11,467 nt of DNA. It comes from an uncultured bacterium (GTDB taxonomy: Bacteria; Bacteroidota; Bacteroidia; Bacteroidales; Bacteroidaceae). Positions 1 through 5,952 of this stretch are shown in pieces. The DNA lies in NCBI GenBank assembly GCA_945788485.1, contig CALZMB010000043.1, positions 1-11,467 of the forward strand, in the 5' to 3' direction. The translations under genes were made by a program, and so were the position numbers. The notes beneath the pieces were generated by a model, which was not told where the DNA came from, did not search any database, and worked only from the letters and a program-made list of their open reading frames with translations. The stretch's first letter is position 1. The number at the start of each line of letters is the position of its first letter.

Positions 1-869
1 AACAGCGGGCCGGCGCACAGCCAATACCAGCGGTGCAGCGGGTCGGGACCCGGGCCATAGACCATCAGCATCCGCCCGACAAACGATGTCACGCAAAGCA
101 GCACAACGCCGACGGTGAACACCATTGGCAGGAGATGCACCATCTTCAGCGTGCCGGGATGACGTTTCGTAAGGTTTATGCGTGCTATGCCGCTGTTATA
201 CACCTGCCGCCAGAACTTGCGGAAGTCGGTGCGGCGCTTGTGCCACACCCAGGCTTCAGGAAAGAATGCCGTCTTATATAAACGCTCAACCAAGCGGTAT
301 GAGAAATCGATGTCTTCGCCGAAGCGCATGGCGGAGAACCCGCCGGTCAGCATGTAAACGTCGCGGCGCACACCCATATTGAAGCTGCGCGGGAAGAACT
401 TGTCCAACTTGCGCTTGCCGCCGCGGATGCCGCCGGTCGTGAAGAATGCCGTCATCGAATAGGATATCGCCTTCTGCGTCTTCGTGAAATCGGGATGCGC
501 CCTGTCGGGACCTCCGAAGGCATCTGCCTCTTCTGCCTCCAACGAACGGCTGACCGACGCGATATAATCCTCCGGCAACACGACATCCGAATCAAGGATG
601 ATGAGATAACGCCCGACAGCATGCTCCGCACCGAAGTTGCGGCTCTGACCGGGACCGGAGTTTTCCTTCTGGTAATATCTGAGGTCGAGCTTCGACATGT
701 ATCTCAAACACACATTACCACAATCTATCGTCGAGCCGTCTTCGACTATGATGACCTCAAAGTCTTTCTCCGTCTGACGGCAGAGACTTTCAAGCAATTC
801 CTCCACCTCGTCAGGACGGTTGAACACTGGGACAATAATGCTGTATTTGAGCCTGCTCTCAATTGCCAT
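1..869 (-). CDS. Glycosyltransferase family 2, 3' end outside window
   Basis: An open frame of 289 codons runs from ATG at 869 to the left edge without a stop, so the C-terminus is missing. Known for the family: GT-A fold enzymes move a sugar from a nucleotide-sugar donor to a growing glycan at the inner membrane. Seen: the N-terminal strand IIVPVFNRP (residues 11-19), EDGS (43-46), the metal-binding DSD (93-95), an NMGVRRD strand near 164-170, GGF at 176-178 and the acidic GEDIDFSYR motif (184-192). A basic WHKRR follows at 209-213. A hydrophobic stretch at about 245-264 and another starting at 281 look like C-terminal membrane helices. The gene lies 97 bp behind efp in the same direction, beyond the efp terminator, and I see no promoter of its own. 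The acceptor and sugar cannot be read from sequence; it may be a surface polysaccharide or glycoprotein enzyme. Confidence 0.93.
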   Translation of the reverse strand, partial: MAIESRLKYSIIVPVFNRPDEVEELLESLCRQTEKDFEVIIVEDGSTIDCGNVCLRYMSKLDLRYYQKENSGPGQSRNFGAEHAVGRYLIILDSDVVLPEDYIASVSRSLEAEEADAFGGPDRAHPDFTKTQKAISYSMTAFFTTGGIRGGKRKLDKFFPRSFNMGVRRDVYMLTGGFSAMRFGEDIDFSYRLVERLYKTAFFPEAWVWHKRRTDFRKFWRQVYNSGIARINLTKRHPGTLKMVHLLPMVFTVGVVLLCVTSFVGRMLMVYGPGPDPLHRWYWLCAGPL

Positions 870-897
870 GATGCTGACTTGCGTTTTAGGTTTTACG

Positions 898-922
898 AAA
901 ACCGACGGCATTAAGCCGTCGG
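898..922 (-). terminator. Rho-independent terminator of efp
   Basis: CCGACGGC (902-909) pairs perfectly with GCCGTCGG (915-922) around a 5-nt loop. On the minus strand the stem is followed by TTTT and then CGTAAAA. It lies 45 bp past the efp stop and before the glycosyltransferase start. The T-run is short, so some read-through into the glycosyltransferase is likely. Confidence 0.8.
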
Positions 923-966
923 ATGGGTTGATTTATGCCTCTTCATGTAGATATGTGACACGCCGG

Positions 967-1533
967 TTATTCCTTCACGCGCTGCACATAGCTGCCGTCG
1001 CGTGTGTCAACAATGATTTTGTCTCCTTCTTTGCAGAAGAGAGGCACCATCACTGTGCTGCCGGTTTCGACAGTCGCCTTTGTCAAGGTGTTGGTCGCTG
1101 TGTTGCCTTTTGCGCCCGGCTCCATGTATGTGATTTCGAGCGTTGTCTTTACCGGCATCTCGGCTGTGAGGATAGTGTCGGTAGAAGCGTCTGACACAAC
1201 TTCCACAATGTCACCCTCTTTCATGTATTCGCCGCCGACAACCATGGTGCGGTCGATGTTCACCTGGTCGAAGGTCTCCTGGTTCATGAACACAGCATCA
1301 GAGCCGTCCATATAGAGGAACTGGTAGGGGCGGTGCTCTACGCGAACATCCTCAAGCGCCTCGCCGATGTTGAAACGCTTCTCTATAACATATCCTGAGA
1401 CAACGTCCTTCAGCTTTGTACGCATAAAAGTGTTTCCCTTTCCTGGCTTTACGTGCAGGAACTCTACTACAACGAGCAGTTTACCGTCCAGACGGATGAC
1501 GGTTCCATTCTTGATGTCTTGTGATTTAATCAT
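967..1533 (-). CDS. efp: Translation elongation factor P
   Basis: The 188-aa protein has the usual EF-P length and the three-domain layout. EF-P binds ribosomes stalled on consecutive prolines and promotes peptide-bond formation from between the P and E sites. Seen: an N-terminal KOW-like domain (1-65) with the exposed loop HVKPGKG (27-33), whose Lys32 is at the position modified in other bacteria; a central OB domain; and a C-terminal OB domain ending in VPLFCKEGDKIIVDTRDG plus SYVQR, the classic EF-P signature region. The ATG at 1533 gives the normal N-terminus MIKSQDIKNG and is preceded by an A-rich stretch rather than a Shine-Dalgarno site, as is usual in Bacteroidetes. It has its own promoter near 1640 and terminator at 898-922. 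No lysine-modifying epmA/epmB gene is visible in the window, so the modification state is unknown. Confidence 0.97.
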   Translation of the reverse strand: MIKSQDIKNGTVIRLDGKLLVVVEFLHVKPGKGNTFMRTKLKDVVSGYVIEKRFNIGEALEDVRVEHRPYQFLYMDGSDAVFMNQETFDQVNIDRTMVVGGEYMKEGDIVEVVSDASTDTILTAEMPVKTTLEITYMEPGAKGNTATNTLTKATVETGSTVMVPLFCKEGDKIIVDTRDGSYVQRVKE

Positions 1534-1569
1534 CGGATTTTTTATTGTTTATGTTTAGTTCTCGATAAG

Positions 1570-1616
1570 CAGGTGTGCAGTATATAAATATAATGTATAT
1601 GTCGGAAAAACACCTG
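1570..1616 (-). promoter_or_regulatory. Inverted repeat in the efp leader
   Basis: CAGGTGT (1570-1576) and ACACCTG (1610-1616) are perfect complements separated by a 33-nt AT-rich spacer that itself holds ATATA and TATAT. It falls inside the roughly 95-nt leader expected from the promoter at 1637-1644. It could be a stem-loop in the mRNA or a protein-binding dyad; function is unknown. Confidence 0.4.
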
Positions 1617-1636
1617 GCATTTTGTGAAATACGCTG

Positions 1637-1644
1637 CAAAGGTA
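1637..1644 (-). promoter_or_regulatory. efp promoter, -7 element TACCTTTG
   Basis: The minus strand reads TACCTTTGC here, a full match to the Bacteroidetes -7 box TAnnTTTG, about 100 bp before the efp start. The -33 region at the expected distance is T-rich (around 1660-1670) but has no clean TTG. Transcription would start near 1630. Confidence 0.65.
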
Positions 1645-1695
1645 CTATATTTTTATTAAAAAACACTTATTTTTCAAGGAAAAATGCGTGATTTC

Positions 1696-1726
1696 TTGCT
1701 TATTTAAAAAAAATTATGTACTTTTG
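1696..1726 (+). promoter_or_regulatory. rpmH promoter (TTG-N20-TACTTTTG)
   Basis: TTG at 1696-1698 and TACTTTTG at 1719-1726 are 20 bp apart, a full match to the Bacteroidetes housekeeping sigma promoter. The start site should fall near 1732, giving a leader of about 40 nt. It is back to back with the efp promoter. Confidence 0.8.
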
Positions 1727-1771
1727 CATCCCGAATTGTGGAAATAAAACAAAATCAAGTATAAAACGAAT

Positions 1772-1927
1772 ATGAAAAGAACATTCCAGCCACACAACCG
1801 CCGCCGCGTGAACAAGCATGGTTTCCGTGAGCGTATGAAGACCAAGAACGGTCGTCGCGTACTTGCTTCTCGCCGTGCACACGGACGTAAGAAACTCACT
1901 GTTTCTGACGAGAACCACGGCAAGTAA
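1772..1927 (+). CDS. rpmH: 50S ribosomal protein L34
   Basis: A 51-aa, very basic protein beginning MKRTFQPHNRRRVNKHGFRE and continuing with RMKTKNGRRVLASRRAHGRK, which is the whole-length L34 signature (MKRT.QP...RR...HGFR.RM.T..GR.V...RR..GR..L). L34 is a structural protein of the large ribosomal subunit. The ATG at 1772 is the only sensible start and is preceded by an A-rich leader. The gene stands alone: a hairpin terminator follows within 110 bp, and rnpA, its neighbour in many bacteria, is not downstream here. Confidence 0.98.
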   Translation: MKRTFQPHNRRRVNKHGFRERMKTKNGRRVLASRRAHGRKKLTVSDENHGK

Positions 1928-2003
1928 GCTTCTCGATATGCATCATCCGTCCGTAGATGGCGGATGTGACGAGAGCACACATACGCACACAACGTGCGGA
2001 CAG

Positions 2004-2037
2004 GCAGCAGGAGACAAGTCTTCGGGCTGCTTTTTTT
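2004..2037 (+). terminator. Rho-independent terminator of rpmH
   Basis: GCAGC (2004-2008) pairs with GCTGC (2026-2030). Inside it, GAGAC pairs with GTCTT (one G-T pair) around a tiny loop. Seven T's follow at 2031-2037. It lies 77 bp past the rpmH stop. A second, weaker dyad (CATCCG 1944-1949 with CGGATG 1961-1966) sits between the stop and this terminator but has no T-run. Confidence 0.8.
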
Positions 2038-2127
2038 GTTTGTATATGGTTTATGACGTGGGCAAGAACACACTTGCCGCGACAGGACGAGCCGCATCTC
2101 ATGCACACGCCAAGATGCGCTATGACA

Positions 2128-2730
2128 TCATACAGACACTGTGTAGAGACACGACTTTGTTGCAGGAACTTTGCGGAGCTTGCCTTCTTCCTCGAAGAGG
2201 GCAAGCTCTTTTCGTGCGCAATAGTCGGTGGCGCCCGTCAGATGCTTGTAGGCGGAGACTGTGACGATGACATCGGCAGGGCGGACGCCATTTGCATCTG
2301 CCTGCTTATGGACATATTCGTAGAGCGACACCCAACGGTCGTCGGTGGTGATGCTCCGGCGCTGCTTCTCGCCTTTAACCTGGCGAATCTCAACATCGCC
2401 AAGCTCGCCGCGCAGCTCCTTCGCCGCTTTGAAACGGATGCCCTTTATCCGTATGTCCTGCGTGCGCACTTCGTCAAAGTCTTTCACATTGTCCTTGCCC
2501 AAGGCGAGACGCAGCGAGAAAGAGCCGAAGCCGTCAAGAGTGACACTCCGTCCCTCGCCAAGCGCCTGCCCGATGATGCGGAGAGCGTCGTCAAGAACAG
2601 CGGCAGAGACCGCGCCGTAGTGCTTTATGAGTTTAGCTTTCAAGTCTTCTGACGTGAAAGGCAGAGACTCTACCTGTATCGGGTAAACATCTCCAGTCAG
2701 AGATGTCTTCATCAGTTTGTATCGTATCAT
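2128..2730 (-). CDS. HU-related DNA-binding protein with extra C-terminal domain
   Basis: A 200-aa protein of the HU/IHF superfamily in the longer Bacteroidetes form (HU-related, HIG-like). Such proteins bind and bend DNA in the nucleoid. Seen: an N-terminal region with TSEDLKAKLIKHYG (26-39) and a helix to about residue 58, the HU signature GRSVTLDGFGSFSLR (60-74), then strands to about 118. Residues 119-200 form a separate domain of two or three helices followed by GKLRKV and CLYTV strands, which could be winged-helix-like (inference). The frame stays open upstream to a TTG at 2772, but that codon lies at the expected transcription start of the promoter at 2777-2806. I therefore use ATG 2730 (MIRYKLMKTS), which matches how these proteins normally begin. 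It is a single-gene unit with no clear intrinsic terminator in 2038-2127, where two hairpins without T-runs occur (2061-2078 and 2093-2119). Confidence 0.88.
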   Translation of the reverse strand: MIRYKLMKTSLTGDVYPIQVESLPFTSEDLKAKLIKHYGAVSAAVLDDALRIIGQALGEGRSVTLDGFGSFSLRLALGKDNVKDFDEVRTQDIRIKGIRFKAAKELRGELGDVEIRQVKGEKQRRSITTDDRWVSLYEYVHKQADANGVRPADVIVTVSAYKHLTGATDYCARKELALFEEEGKLRKVPATKSCLYTVSV

Positions 2731-2776
2731 AATGGTGGAATGGGCAGAATGTTTTCTGTTCTCTGCCTGCAATATG

Positions 2777-2806
2777 CAAAATTAACATTTTATGCTTGAA
2801 TACCAA
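2777..2806 (-). promoter_or_regulatory. Promoter of the HU-related gene (TTG-N19-TAATTTTG)
   Basis: On the minus strand TTG (2806-2804) is followed after 19 bp by TAATTTTG (2784-2777), a full Bacteroidetes promoter match. Transcription would start around 2770, leaving a leader of about 40 nt to ATG 2730. Confidence 0.78.
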
Positions 2807-2868
2807 AACTTTCAAGCGTTTTTTCTCTCACCGGCTTGCACTTTTTTATCTTCGACAGCAAGCGGAAC

Positions 2869-2956
2869 AACTTTTGACTGCTATCATACGAACTTTTGAC
2901 TGCTACCATACGAACTTTTGACTGCTACCATACGAACTTTTGACTGCAATCATACG
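2869..2956. repeat. Tandem array 1: four 22-bp direct repeats
   Basis: Four head-to-tail units of 22 bp at 2869-2890, 2891-2912, 2913-2934 and 2935-2956. Each starts AACTTTTGACTGC and ends CATACG; they differ only in the middle (TAT, TAC, TAC, AAT before CATACG). There is no spacer between units, so this is not a CRISPR array, and 22 is not a multiple of three, so it is not a coding repeat. It sits about 60-150 bp upstream of the HU-related gene's -33 element. Confidence 0.92.
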
Positions 2957-2977
2957 GCCACAAGACGTTACCTTTAA

Positions 2978-3043
2978 CACCGCCAACAAGAGCCGTTAGC
3001 ACCACCAACAAGAGCATTTAGCGCCACCAACAAGAGCATTTGG
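2978..3043. repeat. Tandem array 2: three 22-bp direct repeats of a different sequence
   Basis: Three head-to-tail units of 22 bp at 2978-2999, 3000-3021 and 3022-3043, sharing CCAACAAGAGC and ending TTAG, TTAG and TTGG. The 21 bp before them (2957-2977, GCCACAAGACG then TTACCTTTAA) look like a decayed fourth unit. The array follows array 1 almost directly and has the same period but no evident sequence similarity. The rest of 2816-3122 (a GCTTGC/GCAAGC dyad at 2834-2863 and 3044-3122) shows no gene or clear terminator. Confidence 0.85.
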
Positions 3044-3122
3044 CATCGCAACGCTATGTGCAGAAGAAAGTCATTCCCCTTCTTCACGCCGTCCGTTCAC
3101 GGGAAAAAGCGTCTCAATAATT

Positions 3123-3521
3123 CTATTCGCGTAATCTCTGCTGGTGGGTAATCCCGCTGCCCTCATTATTCTTCTGCCTCTGGCACTCTGATTTATACTG
3201 AAGAGGGGTCTTCCCGAAATGCTTCACGAAAAGAGAATGGAAATGGGTTCTGGACGAGAAGCCGCACTCGAAGGCTATGGCTTCTATCGTCTTGTTGTCT
3301 TCGTCGGCAAGCATACGTTTCGCGTCAACCATGCGGAGACCGTTCAGCCAGTTGCGGAACGTGGTGTCCAGCACCTCGTTGAAATAGCGCGAGAGGTATT
3401 TCTGGTTGGTGCCTATCTCTTTCGCAAGCTGCATGATGGTCAGGTTCTGTTGCAGATGCTTCCGTTCGCCCACCCATTTCGCGAGTTTCTCTGAATAGTC
3501 ATAACTGTGTCGCGACTGCAT
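3123..3521 (-). CDS. AraC-family regulator, DNA-binding domain only (5' truncated)
   Basis: From ATG 3521 the product is 132 aa and is almost entirely an AraC/XylS C-terminal domain with two helix-turn-helix units. The first is TIMQLAKEIGTNQKYLSRYF (28-47). The second is IEAIAFECGFSSRTHFHSLF (79-98), followed by the family signature VKHFGKTPLQYK (99-110). Members bind DNA next to target promoters. Bacteroidales AraC proteins normally carry a sensor or membrane N-terminal part, making about 250-400 aa; none is present. The open frame continues upstream to 3689, but that part is antisense to the fimbrillin remnant and does not read as AraC, so I exclude it. The gene is cut where the fimbrillin remnant begins. 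There is no promoter in front of it, so expression is doubtful; a short active regulator is possible but less likely. Confidence 0.75.
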   Translation of the reverse strand: MQSRHSYDYSEKLAKWVGERKHLQQNLTIMQLAKEIGTNQKYLSRYFNEVLDTTFRNWLNGLRMVDAKRMLADEDNKTIEAIAFECGFSSRTHFHSLFVKHFGKTPLQYKSECQRQKNNEGSGITHQQRLRE

Positions 3522-4181
3522 TTCAACGTACAGGTATGGAGCGACGAATATCCCGTAAACAAGGATGATGTCAACAACGCCACAAACACTATCACAGACA
3601 ACACCACCATCTACATCAGAAAGGTTGAGCTGATCGGCAACTTCCACAACAAGGGCACACTCCGCCTCTACGACGGTACATGGAAACATGACAAGGGCGA
3701 TTACTCTAACCTCGTGTTTGAAGGCGAGGGACAGCTGGCAAAGGCAGTCCTTGATGGTCTCAAAGGCAATGATGCTTCAAAAGAGATTGACCTCCTTGTG
3801 GGCAAGAGTATGGAAGACGGCGAGATGCTCACGCCGGAAGCAATCGACAACTTCGTCATGGTTATGCCAAACACCACATTCTACATCCAGATTACATACG
3901 ATGTAGTGACCATCGACCCGACCAACCCGAAGAACAACTCTACTGTGACTAACGTCATCAAATCTACAGACGCCGTCGCAGCTGTCAATCCGACTGACTT
4001 CGCAGGCTCGGCAGCAGATGCCACCGCAAAAGGCAAGTTCACGCTCGAAGCAGGAAAGGCTTACAACTTCCACCTCAACCTCGGCATGACAACTGTCAAG
4101 TTCGACGCAACAGTGACTGCTTGGGATGTCACAACTGGCGAAGTTGCTCTCCCAGAGAACAACCCTAACCCAGCACCGTAA
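3507..4181 (+). pseudogene. C-terminal part of a fimbrillin-like (Mfa-like) surface protein, 5' end lost
   Basis: The frame is open from 3495 (after a TGA) and the first possible start is GTG 3507. The product would be about 224 aa. The sequence begins in the middle of a beta-rich domain (HFNVQVWSDEYP) and has no signal peptide or lipobox, which fimbrillins need to reach the surface. The C-terminus is typical of Bacteroidales Mfa_like_1/fimbrillin proteins: TTIYIRKVELIGNFHNKGTL (33-52) with DGTW nearby, and the ending AGKAYNFHLNLGMTTVKFDA (182-201) followed by VTAWD. Roughly 100-200 N-terminal residues appear to be gone (inference from family size). A strong terminator follows, so the 3' end is intact. 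The join to the AraC gene at about 3509-3522 marks a deletion, inversion or assembly breakpoint. Confidence 0.75.
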
Positions 4182-4193
4182 TTCCATAACATA

Positions 4194-4247
4194 CAAAGGC
4201 AAGAGGGTGTGTCAAAAGTACCTGACACACCCTCGCCTTTGTTTTTT
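4194..4247 (+). terminator. Strong Rho-independent terminator of the fimbrillin-like gene
   Basis: CAAAGGC (4194-4200) and, after AA, GAGGGTGTGTCA (4203-4214) pair with TGACACACCCTC (4223-4234) and GCCTTTG (4235-4241). The stem is 19 bp with a 2-nt bulge. Six T's follow at 4242-4247. It begins 12 bp past the stop. Confidence 0.92.
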
Positions 4248-4292
4248 CTGCCAGCCTGGTTTTTGTGTTTACCGTCCTCTTGCCTCCTATAC

Positions 4293-4324
4293 AAAAAAAG
4301 CAGGGCAACAAGATGCTGCCCTGC
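4293..4324 (-). terminator. Rho-independent terminator of the susCD unit
   Basis: On the minus strand GCAGGGC (4324-4318) pairs with GCCCTGC (4306-4300) around an 11-nt loop. Seven T's follow (A's at 4293-4299 on the plus strand). It is 30 bp past the susD stop, so the transport unit ends here with no enzyme genes behind it. Confidence 0.9.
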
Positions 4325-4354
4325 GTGAGAGTTAAAAACCTTAAAGTAGATTCA

Positions 4355-5932
4355 TCATTCTGCAATCAGGTCGTTGTAGTCAGTTTCCTTGTTAGGAATA
4401 GCCCACTGCCATCTGGTGTACTCATTAGCCTTGATGGTGATGGCGAATGTAGAGTGGAAGCTGCCCGGGCTTGCAAGACCCTTTGACACTTCGAGCTTCT
4501 TGCGCACGATATCCTTGTTCCAGCGCTTGAAGTCTGTCCAGTCGAAGCCTTCGCCGAAGAAGTCGAAACGACGGTAGGTCGTCACCTCGTCAAGAAGCTC
4601 CGCGCCAGTCTTTGAAGACTTGGTGTAGCTTGCGTCAAAGCGCTTTGTCACGTCATACAGCAGCTGCTGCGCCTCTGCATCCTTGCCGAGATGGCAGTCA
4701 GCCTCTGCCTCAATGTAGTACATCTCTGATGCACGGAAGAGATTGAAGGAGCCGCCGCCAGGCATGAACGCTGCACGGAGCTTGAACTGCATATAGCCGA
4801 AGATGTATGACGTGCTATATACATAGCCTGATTCCTTGCCGCGTGTAAACATTGTGCCCTTTGTCGTGCGTCCGGCAGAGTTCATTTCCTTGAACTCTTT
4901 ATCTGACTGAGGCACGAGATAGAGGTTGCGGCGAACATCGGTTGCAGGAATCTTGTCAATCAGCTCTTTAGAGATGGCAAACGGATAACTGCGGCAGATA
5001 CTTGCAGAAGAGTTGGCACCGATGTAAGCGAAATAGCTGTAATAGTAGAGTGTCTGGTCTTCTGCCTCATAAACGCCCCACATCCATTCGCTGTTCGGAG
5101 CGTTGAAGCCTGCTGCATATTCTTCAGCACTCATAAGCTTGTAGCCGGCACGAGCCTTGGCTGCACACTCAGCTGCTGTAGCCCAGTCTTCACGATAGAG
5201 AGCGGCACGTGCCTTGACAGCGTATGCTACACTGAGGTCAGGAAGATAGAACTCATTTGCTCCACGCTTGCCCTCAGACTTGCCGAAGAGAGCGATAGCA
5301 TCATCAATGTCCTTGTAGATCTGGGCGAAAGTCTCACCAAGAGTTGACAATGGCATGTCAAGAGTCTCGACAGGATTCGTTGAATTGATTCTTAACACAA
5401 CACCATTTGCGGCACCGTTTTCAGAATCACACCAGCGGACAGAATACAACGTGGCGAGACGATAGAATGCATAAGCACGATAAGTCAAAGCCTGTCCCTT
5501 AATGAAAGCCTTGTCAGAGTCTGTTCCTGTTGCTGCATCAACATTGTCAATCACTTGATTTACGTTCCCGATGATTTTGTAATAGTAGTACCAAGGGTAA
5601 TAGCCATAGCTTGATGTCTTGCTATTTTTATATGTAGCGAGGTTATTGATAATGGATGACCAGCCTGTCAGATTGCATTTCTGAGTATCGTTGCCGGTGT
5701 AGTTATTGTACCAGTTCATTATCGTACCCTCACCGTTCATGCCTTGCGAGCTGAGATACTGCTGCGTCATCATCTTGGCAACGCCGTTGAGTGCAAGAGC
5801 GCAGTTCTCTGTTGTGGAGAATGCAGTGGATGTAGAAACCTGGTCATTCGGCACAGTATCAAGATAATCGCTGCTGCACGAAGCAAACATCATTGCAGAT
5901 GCTGCCGTGAAAATCAATATATACTTTTTCAT
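4355..5932 (-). CDS. SusD/RagB-family nutrient-binding outer membrane lipoprotein
   Basis: A 525-aa protein with a lipoprotein signal peptide, MKKYILIFTAASAMMFASC, where Cys19 is the lipidated residue; SSDYLD follows. Family knowledge: SusD-like proteins sit on the cell surface as a lid over a SusC transporter and bind glycans or other ligands. Seen: an N-terminal SusD-like region with YLDTVPNDQVSTSTAF just behind the lipobox, helical TPR-like segments (GQALTYRAYAFYRLATLYS; AVKARAALYREDWATAAECA), and the C-terminal RagB/SusD signature with FDWTDFKRWNKDI and WQWAIPNKETDYNDLI. Length is normal. It begins 20 bp after the susC stop, with an A-rich start region, so it is the second gene of a susCD operon. 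No glycoside hydrolase or protease neighbour suggests a substrate. Confidence 0.95.
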   Translation of the reverse strand: MKKYILIFTAASAMMFASCSSDYLDTVPNDQVSTSTAFSTTENCALALNGVAKMMTQQYLSSQGMNGEGTIMNWYNNYTGNDTQKCNLTGWSSIINNLATYKNSKTSSYGYYPWYYYYKIIGNVNQVIDNVDAATGTDSDKAFIKGQALTYRAYAFYRLATLYSVRWCDSENGAANGVVLRINSTNPVETLDMPLSTLGETFAQIYKDIDDAIALFGKSEGKRGANEFYLPDLSVAYAVKARAALYREDWATAAECAAKARAGYKLMSAEEYAAGFNAPNSEWMWGVYEAEDQTLYYYSYFAYIGANSSASICRSYPFAISKELIDKIPATDVRRNLYLVPQSDKEFKEMNSAGRTTKGTMFTRGKESGYVYSTSYIFGYMQFKLRAAFMPGGGSFNLFRASEMYYIEAEADCHLGKDAEAQQLLYDVTKRFDASYTKSSKTGAELLDEVTTYRRFDFFGEGFDWTDFKRWNKDIVRKKLEVSKGLASPGSFHSTFAITIKANEYTRWQWAIPNKETDYNDLIAE

Positions 5933-5952
5933 GATTGTATGCGTTTTTTTGA

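Noticed and set aside
2731..2772. TTG start 42 bp upstream for the HU-related protein
   Set aside because: It falls at the predicted transcription start of a good promoter, and ATG 2730 gives the normal family N-terminus.
2869..3043. CRISPR array
   Set aside because: Units are contiguous with no unique spacers, are only 22 bp, and no cas gene is nearby.
1696..3043. Chromosomal replication origin beside rpmH, with the 22-bp repeats as initiator sites
   Set aside because: There is no dnaA or dnaN and I saw no TTATCCACA-type boxes; rpmH alone is weak evidence in this phylum.
3495..3530. Insertion sequence or integrase at the AraC/fimbrillin junction
   Set aside because: No transposase frame, terminal inverted repeats or target duplication could be seen; only an 8-bp palindrome.
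3522..3689. N-terminal extension of the AraC-type protein
   Set aside because: It is antisense to fimbrillin codons, does not resemble an AraC sensor domain, and is rich in Val, Cys and Asp as antisense frames often are.
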